11,031 bases of DNA from Pseudofrankia asymbiotica (GTDB lineage: Bacteria; Actinomycetota; Actinomycetes; Frankiales; Frankiaceae): positions 52,507 to 63,537 of the forward strand of contig NZ_MOMC01000056.1 of assembly GCF_001983105.1 (NCBI RefSeq). Reading direction: 5' to 3'. A program made the translations under genes and the position numbers. Numbering within the stretch: the first letter of the stretch is position 1; every line of letters begins with the position of its first letter. The notes under the pieces were generated by a model. That model did not search any database and was not told the DNA's origin. It saw only the letters and a list, made by a program, of their open reading frames with translations. This document shows positions 6,005 to 11,031 of this stretch, in pieces.

Positions 6005-7750
6005 ATGGGCGCGTACCCGCCGGACGCGGGATCGGCGGGCCTTGGTCTGGTGGACCTCGGCTACCCGGACACGGACACGGTCGCGGGGGCGGACACGCGC
6101 CTCGCGGACGAGGATGAGGACGCGGGCACCTCGACCGCCCGTGACGCCCGGGCCGTCCCCGCGGGGGCGGACGCCATCGCCGCGGCGGCGGACGCCGTCC
6201 CCTCGGCCCCCGCCGCCGTGACGCCGGTGCCAGCCAGCGAACCGGACGTCGCGACCCGCGTCACCCCGCCCGGGCTCGGTCTGCTCGCGACCGCGGTCGT
6301 GCTGGCCGCGGGGGCCGCGGTGCTGCACTACGCGGAGCTCGTGGCGCTGGCCGTGGCGGCGGTCTGCGCGCTGCTGGTCGCCGCGCTGTCGGTGGCGCGC
6401 CGGCCACGGCTGCGGGCGACGCTGCGCGTGAGCCCGAGCGGTGTCGCCAGGGGCGAGCCGGTGGCGCTCGTCATCGAGATCCACAACCCGTCCCGCCGTC
6501 CCTCCCCGCCGGTACGGCTGCACATTCCCTGGAGCTATGGCCCGCGGGCCGCGGCGGCGTCATCCGGCCGCCGCGGCGCCGCGGAGCGGGCGGGGAGCGC
6601 GGGCCATCACGCGGGCACCGGCACCGGCACCGGCATGGACTCGGGCGACGGCCTCGCCGGCCGCCTGGAGGGTCGGGTGGGCGGCGGCACGGTCGCCCAC
6701 CCGATCGGAAAGATCGTCGTCGACGTCCGTCGGGTACCCGGCGGGAAAACACGGTCGCTGGACATCGCGCTCGACACGAGACGGCGCGGGGTGATCTCGT
6801 TCGGGCCGGTCCTGGTGCGCCGCGCGGACCCGTTCGGGCTGGTGAGCTCGACGGTGCGGCTGTCCGCCGCCGACGTGCTGCGCGTACGGCCGCGTGCCCG
6901 CCCGCTCGGCGCGCCACCGGCCGCGCCCGCGCGGGACCCGGACGGCCGGACCGCCGACGGCGCCGCCGGCGGTGTGATCTTCCACGGGATCCGGGAGTAC
7001 GTCAGCGGCGAGGACCTGCGGTTCGTCCACTGGCCGTCGAGCGCCCGCACGGGGGTGCTGATGGTCCGCGAGCACGTCGAGCCGAGCGAGCCGGCCTCGA
7101 CCGTCGTGCTCGACACCCGCCTGGACGCCTACCCACCCGGCGAGGTCGGCGCCGACACCTTCGAGGAGGCCGTCGACGTCGCGGCCTCGGTCGTGCTCGG
7201 CTGCGCCAGGGAGTCGCTCGGCGTCGTCCTGCTCACCACCGACGGGGTGCGCCGCGCCGGCCGGGGCCGGGCGCCGGAGACCGAGGCGCTGCTCGACGAG
7301 CTCGCCGAGGTCACGCTCGGCCCGGCGGGCACGCTCGAGGTGCTCAACACGGTGCGCCGGGGTGGCGTCGGCACGCTGATCTTCGTGACCGGCGGCTTCG
7401 ACGGCGGCCAGCTGCGTGCCGTCGCCCCGGTCGTCCATCGGTTCGGGCAGGTGGTGGTGGTCCGGGTCGGCGCGCGCAGCCTGGCGGCCGCCAGGGCCCG
7501 CTCCCGGCACACCCCGGCCGAGCGGCCTCGGCTGCGCCGCTCGGCGGATCCCGACGCCGCAGCCCTGCTCGGCCGGTTCGATCTCATCGGCCGGCCGAGC
7601 GACGTCGGCACCAGTGTCGCGGGCCGGCTGCGCGTCCTCGACATCCCGGACGCCTCCCGGCTGCCCGAGGCCTGGCCGATGGGCGGCCGGGGACGGGGGG
7701 CGGGGGTGCGGTCGAACACGCGCGCGGGCTATTTCGGTGGGGGCGTGTGA
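6005..7750 (+). CDS. DUF58 domain membrane protein
   Basis: The 581-residue product starts at ATG 6005. Residues 1-85 are an acidic Ala/Asp-rich extension with no structure apparent. Two membrane segments follow (about 91-107 and 110-130), then a cytoplasmic beta-sandwich-like part. The DUF58 signature is REYVSGEDLRFVHWPSSART (330-349), followed by VREHVEP and a VWA-like region from VVLDTRLDAY (367-376) to about 490. Where active VWA domains have DxSxS, this has DTRLD, so metal binding is doubtful. A Gly/Ala/Thr-rich insert at about 181-232, including GTGTGTG, interrupts the sandwich. DUF58 proteins are partners of MoxR ATPases. No clear ribosome-binding site precedes the ATG; coupling to moxR is likely. 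A later start, such as GTG 6218, would drop the extension, but third-position G/C bias supports coding from 6005. Its stop overlaps the next start as GTGA. Confidence 0.9.
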   Translation: MGAYPPDAGSAGLGLVDLGYPDTDTVAGADTRLADEDEDAGTSTARDARAVPAGADAIAAAADAVPSAPAAVTPVPASEPDVATRVTPPGLGLLATAVVLAAGAAVLHYAELVALAVAAVCALLVAALSVARRPRLRATLRVSPSGVARGEPVALVIEIHNPSRRPSPPVRLHIPWSYGPRAAAASSGRRGAAERAGSAGHHAGTGTGTGMDSGDGLAGRLEGRVGGGTVAHPIGKIVVDVRRVPGGKTRSLDIALDTRRRGVISFGPVLVRRADPFGLVSSTVRLSAADVLRVRPRARPLGAPPAAPARDPDGRTADGAAGGVIFHGIREYVSGEDLRFVHWPSSARTGVLMVREHVEPSEPASTVVLDTRLDAYPPGEVGADTFEEAVDVAASVVLGCARESLGVVLLTTDGVRRAGRGRAPETEALLDELAEVTLGPAGTLEVLNTVRRGGVGTLIFVTGGFDGGQLRAVAPVVHRFGQVVVVRVGARSLAAARARSRHTPAERPRLRRSADPDAAALLGRFDLIGRPSDVGTSVAGRLRVLDIPDASRLPEAWPMGGRGRGAGVRSNTRAGYFGGGV

Positions 7751-10700
7751 ACGGGCAGAACGGTCCGGACCTGTTGGAGAACCTGCGCCGCCGGGAGCGT
7801 CGCGAGTCCCCGCCCCGATCTGGAGGATCCGCGAGGCGCGGGGGCGGGATCGACTCGCCGACCGCGCCCACGGTGCCCATGGACAGGCTGTCGGAGGCGG
7901 CGACGATGGCGGCGCCCGTCGCGGTGCCCGTGCCCCGGACGGGTGCCGACCGGGGTGACGCCGCCGGCACCAGTGGCGGCCTCGCCGGCACCGGTGCCGA
8001 TGCCCCCGATGCCGCCGGTGCTGGCGCCGCCAGGGGCCGCGGCGGGGGGCGGCTGACCACGCCTGGTGGGCGTGGCCGGCGAGCCTTCGGCGCAGCGGAG
8101 CCGCGCCGCTCTCGCGTCACGTTCGGTCTGGAGCGGCGCGGGGCGGCCCGGCCGGAGGAGCGATGGCCGCGCCGCGTCCTCGCGCTGGCGCTCGTCGCCG
8201 TGCTCGCGGCGGTCGACGGCTGGGGCTTCCTGCGGCTGTTCTCCCCGGCCGACCTGCGGCTGGCCATCCCGGTGGCCGCGGCCGGGCCGGTCGTGCTGGT
8301 CGGGGCGGTGTCCTGGCGGCGGGGCCGGCCGGCGCCGTTCGCGCTCTCGGCGCTGCTGTGGACCGCCGGATTCGTCGTCACCGCCGCGGCGACGATCGCG
8401 GCGGGAACCCCGTTCGACCGTCTCGCGGCGGTCCGCGTCGGCGTGACGAGCGGGCCGTCGCGGCTGCTCGACGTCGCGGTGCCCTCCCCGGCCGAGCCTG
8501 ACCTGCTCGTCGTTCCGGTCCTGGTCACCTGGCTCGCCGCCGCCGTGGGCGCCGAGCTGGTCATGCGCACCAGGACCCGCCTGCTGCCCGCTCTGCCCGC
8601 GCTGTTCGGGCTGCTCGCCGGGACAGCCGCCTCGCTCCCCGCGGCCGGGTCGAACCTCGCGCCCGCCGCGGCCCTGACCGCGCTCGTGGGCCTGCTCGCG
8701 CTGGCCCGCCGGCCGACGGCGGCGGACGACGCGGCCGGGTCGGCCGGGTCGGCCGGGTCGGCCGGCGCGCCCATAGCCGCCGGGGTACTCGCGACAACGA
8801 CGGGACCTACCGCGCCGACAGGGCCGACGAGGCCGGCGGCGGAGCCGGCCGCCGCGGCCGTCGGGCCGGGCTCATCCGCGTCCCCCGGTTCCGCGCGAGC
8901 CGACCAGGCACCGCCACGGATCACGCTCGGCCCCGACCGGCCCTCGCGACTGCCGGGGACGGCGCGGGCGACGGCGGCGCTGGCGGTGGTCGTGGCCGCG
9001 GGACTCGCGGCGGGAGGGCGGCTGCCGGGCCTGCTCCACGCGGACGCGCCGGTGGACCCGCGGGCGTACAGGTCCACACCGGCCACCCCGGTCGACGGCC
9101 TGAACCCGCTGTCCGCGCTCGCCGGCTGGAGCACCCACCCGGATGAGGCCCTGTTCACCGTCCGGCTGACGGGCCAGAGCGCCGGCCCGGTCCCGCTGCG
9201 GCTCGCCGTGCTCTCCGGCTTCGACGGCGCCGCCTGGACGTCGTCCGCCAGCTACACCCGGGCGGGCCGGGAGGTGCCCACCTCCAGCGGGACGGGCGCC
9301 GACCGCGGTGGCACCCGGGTCACCCAGCAGGTGACGGTCACCGGCCTGACCGGCCAGCTCCTGCCGGCGCTCGACCGCCCGGTGGAGGCGGCCGGCTCGG
9401 GCACCGCGGCGGAGGCGAGGACGGCGGACGCCGGCGGCAGCGGCGGCGGCAGCGGCAGCAGCGGCGGCTTCGCCGTCGACCTGGCTGACGGCCTGTTGCT
9501 GCGGACGGCGCCGCTCGGCACGGGTGAGCGGTTCACCATCGTGTCCGCGCCGCGGCCGGCCCGTTCCGTGAACGAGCTCGCGGCGCTCACCACCGCCACG
9601 GCGGCGACCACCAGCACGGACGCCGAGTACCTCGCCCTGCCGGCCGACATCCCGCCGGTCCTGCGCGCGCTGGCAAAGGTCGCGGCCGGCCAGGGCAACG
9701 GCCCGTTCCAGCAGGCGGCGCTCCTGCAGCACTACCTCGCCACCAACTTCCGGTTCGACCCCCAGGTGCCGCCGGGGCACTCGCTCGCCCATGTCGAGCA
9801 CTTCGTCGCCGACACCCGGCGTGGCACGTCCGAGCAGTTCGCGACCACGTTCGTGCTGGCCGCCCGCATCCTCGGGCTGCCGAGCCGGGTGGTCGTCGGC
9901 TTCGCTCCCGACGCGCCGGCGGGGCCGGCGACGGTCGCCGTGACCGGGCGGGAGGCGCTCGCCTGGGCCGAGGTCCGCTTCGACGGCGCGGGCTGGCTGC
10001 CCTTCTTCCCCACTCCGGCGGCGACCGACGCCCGGGGCGCCGCGCTCGCGGGCTCCGCCCAGGGCGAGTCGGCGACGCAGGCGGCGGCGGTGGACGCGGC
10101 AATTCGCGGGCCGCTGACCGCCCCGGCGGACGCGCCTCGACCGGCAGTCACCATCGCCCCACCGGCGGGCCGGGCCACGGACATCGGCGGGTTCCTGTCG
10201 AAGGCCGGCCTCACCGCCGCCGCGCTCGTCGCCGGCTACCTGCTGGTCGCGTTCGCGCGTCCGGCGGCGCGCCGGCACCGGCGGTTGTCCAGCCGCCGCC
10301 GGGCGCGTGAACGGGTCGTCCTCGCCTGGGCGCACGCCCTCGACGCGCTGGCCTCGGCGGGCGTGCCCATACCCGAGTCGGCGAGCCCGGCCGAGGTCGT
10401 CCAGCTCGGCGCGGGCACGGTCGGCCCAGTGGGGGCGGGCGACCACAGCGCGGGGCGCGGGGCCAGCCTGAGCGCCCTGCGCGGCCTCGCGAACCTGGCG
10501 ACGCTCGCGCTGTTCGGCCCCGGCCCCGGCCCCGGCCCCGGCACCGGCACCGGCACCGGCAGGGCGAACGGCGAGAGCGTCCAGGCACGGCGGCCACCGG
10601 CCGGATCAACCGCCGCCCCTGGCGCCGCCGAAAGCTCGACGGCCGGCTGGGAGGGGCCCTGGGGCGCCCGCGCCGCCGACGAGGCGCGACGCCTGGCGAG

Positions 10701-10788
10701 CACCGTCGAGCGGGCCGCCCGGCGGTCGGCCTCCCCGCGTCGCCGCCTCGCCACCCGGCTGGCTCCTCGCCACGTCCTCGGCCGGTAG
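7747..10788 (+). CDS. TgpA-like polytopic transglutaminase-domain protein, catalytic residues apparently lost
   Basis: The 1013-residue product starts at GTG 7747, overlapping the DUF58 stop; GGTGGGGG just upstream can serve as ribosome-binding site. Layout: disordered basic/Gly-rich tail 1-140; six membrane segments (about 143-163, 171-190, 197-218, 252-270, 279-297, 303-320); low-complexity cytoplasmic loop 321-405 with GSA repeats; segment seven about 406-424; extracytoplasmic region about 425-815; segment eight about 818-837; and a cytoplasmic tail resembling DUF4129 (RERVVLAWAHALDAL from 854). The topology is self-consistent. The transglutaminase core spans about 655-757. In the motif usually read as GxCEQFA this protein has GTSEQFA (Ser695), where DAHAW is usual it has EALAW (Leu738), and where fDPTP is usual it has FFPTP (Phe754). 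Cys, His and Asp are thus all replaced. The fold call is firm, and loss of cross-linking or protease activity is inferred. Confidence 0.9.
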   Translation: MNGQNGPDLLENLRRRERRESPPRSGGSARRGGGIDSPTAPTVPMDRLSEAATMAAPVAVPVPRTGADRGDAAGTSGGLAGTGADAPDAAGAGAARGRGGGRLTTPGGRGRRAFGAAEPRRSRVTFGLERRGAARPEERWPRRVLALALVAVLAAVDGWGFLRLFSPADLRLAIPVAAAGPVVLVGAVSWRRGRPAPFALSALLWTAGFVVTAAATIAAGTPFDRLAAVRVGVTSGPSRLLDVAVPSPAEPDLLVVPVLVTWLAAAVGAELVMRTRTRLLPALPALFGLLAGTAASLPAAGSNLAPAAALTALVGLLALARRPTAADDAAGSAGSAGSAGAPIAAGVLATTTGPTAPTGPTRPAAEPAAAAVGPGSSASPGSARADQAPPRITLGPDRPSRLPGTARATAALAVVVAAGLAAGGRLPGLLHADAPVDPRAYRSTPATPVDGLNPLSALAGWSTHPDEALFTVRLTGQSAGPVPLRLAVLSGFDGAAWTSSASYTRAGREVPTSSGTGADRGGTRVTQQVTVTGLTGQLLPALDRPVEAAGSGTAAEARTADAGGSGGGSGSSGGFAVDLADGLLLRTAPLGTGERFTIVSAPRPARSVNELAALTTATAATTSTDAEYLALPADIPPVLRALAKVAAGQGNGPFQQAALLQHYLATNFRFDPQVPPGHSLAHVEHFVADTRRGTSEQFATTFVLAARILGLPSRVVVGFAPDAPAGPATVAVTGREALAWAEVRFDGAGWLPFFPTPAATDARGAALAGSAQGESATQAAAVDAAIRGPLTAPADAPRPAVTIAPPAGRATDIGGFLSKAGLTAAALVAGYLLVAFARPAARRHRRLSSRRRARERVVLAWAHALDALASAGVPIPESASPAEVVQLGAGTVGPVGAGDHSAGRGASLSALRGLANLATLALFGPGPGPGPGTGTGTGRANGESVQARRPPAGSTAAPGAAESSTAGWEGPWGARAADEARRLASTVERAARRSASPRRRLATRLAPRHVLGR
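8734..8760. repeat. 9-bp tandem repeat, three copies
   Basis: The unit gccgggtcg occurs three times (8734-8742, 8743-8751, 8752-8760). It encodes the GSAGSAGSAG stretch in the cytoplasmic loop between membrane segments six and seven of the transglutaminase-domain protein. It is in frame, so slippage would only change loop length. Confidence 0.85.
10516..10557. repeat. 6-bp tandem repeats encoding (GP)4(GT)3
   Basis: Four copies of ggcccc (10516-10539) are followed by three of ggcacc (10540-10557), encoding GPGPGPGP then GTGTGT in the cytoplasmic tail of the transglutaminase-domain protein. A related ggcacc run lies in the DUF58 gene near 6613-6636. Both look like slippage-generated linkers. 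Confidence 0.85.
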
Positions 10789-10797
10789 GTTCAAGGT

Positions 10798-11031
10798 GTG
10801 CAGCTTGGGCTGGTGGCATTGATTGTCAAGGACTACGACCCGGCGATCGCGTTCTTCACGGACGTCCTGGGCTTCGAGCTGGTCGAGGACTCGCCGGCGG
10901 AGTCGACGAACACGGGGCGCCCGAAGCGCTGGGTCGTGGTCCGGCCACCCGGTGCCGAGACGGGCGTCCTGCTCGCCCGCGCCGACGGTGAGCGCCAGGC
11001 GGCGGCGGTCGGCGACCAGGCCGCCGGGCGC
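10798..11031 (+). CDS. VOC (glyoxalase-fold) family protein, 3' truncated by window
   Basis: GTG 10798 opens a frame that runs past the window end, giving the first 78 residues. MQLGLVALIVKDYDPAIAFF, followed by TDVLGFELVED, is the typical first beta-alpha-beta unit of the vicinal-oxygen-chelate fold, and KRWVVVRPPG.ETGVLLARA gives the following strands. VOC proteins include metal-dependent isomerases, dioxygenases and antibiotic-binding proteins. The usual N-terminal metal-ligand His is not evident in the first strand, and the substrate cannot be told from this part. It starts 9 bp after the transglutaminase-domain gene, so it may be read from the same transcript, though its role looks unrelated. 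The ribosome-binding site is weak (GTAGG at 10785-10789). Confidence 0.85.
   Translation, partial: MQLGLVALIVKDYDPAIAFFTDVLGFELVEDSPAESTNTGRPKRWVVVRPPGAETGVLLARADGERQAAAVGDQAAGR

Noticed and set aside
5026..6117. Plus-strand frame of 363 codons overlapping moxR
   Set aside because: It is an Arg/Gly-rich out-of-frame shadow of moxR, which has all AAA+ motifs in its own frame.
7584..9158. Minus-strand open frame (524 codons) across the DUF58/transglutaminase junction
   Set aside because: It spans two well-supported plus-strand genes and is Ala/Ser/Arg low-complexity with no family features.
8872..10446. Long minus-strand open frame (524 codons) opposite the transglutaminase-domain gene
   Set aside because: It is an Arg/Gly-rich shadow without motifs. 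The plus strand carries recognisable membrane segments and the transglutaminase core.

Overview
The window is very GC-rich. It has strong G/C bias at third codon positions, GTG starts, and long Ala/Gly/Pro-rich low-complexity tracts inside genes. This fits a high-GC actinobacterium; a Frankia-like organism is my impression from protein style and gene content, not something proved here. No tRNA, rRNA, CRISPR array, transposase, integrase or origin was seen.

Layout. (1) 1-668 (+): 3' part of a crotonase-fold enoyl-CoA isomerase/hydratase gene, cut by the window edge. (2) 680-1348 (-): a lipoprotein with an AMIN-like domain, convergent with (1) across 11 bp. (3) 1486-4449 (-): a 987-residue single-pass membrane protein with a beta-propeller-like domain, a long Gly/Pro/Thr-rich spacer and six C-terminal 'GYW' repeats. 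(4) 4450-5032: a 583-bp divergent region with an AT-richer patch, a 12-bp palindrome, a perfect 15-bp inverted repeat, a possible frameshifted small gene on the minus strand and a possible 20-codon leader ORF before moxR. (5) 5033-10788 (+): a tight three-gene operon encoding a MoxR AAA+ ATPase, a DUF58 membrane protein and a TgpA-like polytopic transglutaminase-domain protein. (6) 10798-end (+): start of a VOC (glyoxalase-fold) protein, 9 bp after the operon and cut by the window edge.

How the genes may work together. MoxR-DUF58-transglutaminase is a widespread bacterial module. MoxR ATPases are thought to act as chaperones that mature or remodel partner proteins, and DUF58 proteins as their adaptors. 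The genes here are packed for coupled translation (3-bp gap, then a GTGA overlap). The divergent strand carries two further envelope proteins, the propeller/GYW protein and the AMIN-like lipoprotein, so the region reads as a cell-envelope locus.

The most notable point is the transglutaminase domain. It keeps the fold signature but has Ser, Leu and Phe where the family's Cys, His and Asp triad should be, and the DUF58 protein lacks a recognisable metal-binding MIDAS motif. The module may therefore work as an ATP-driven structural, binding or signalling complex rather than a cross-linking enzyme. That is inference.
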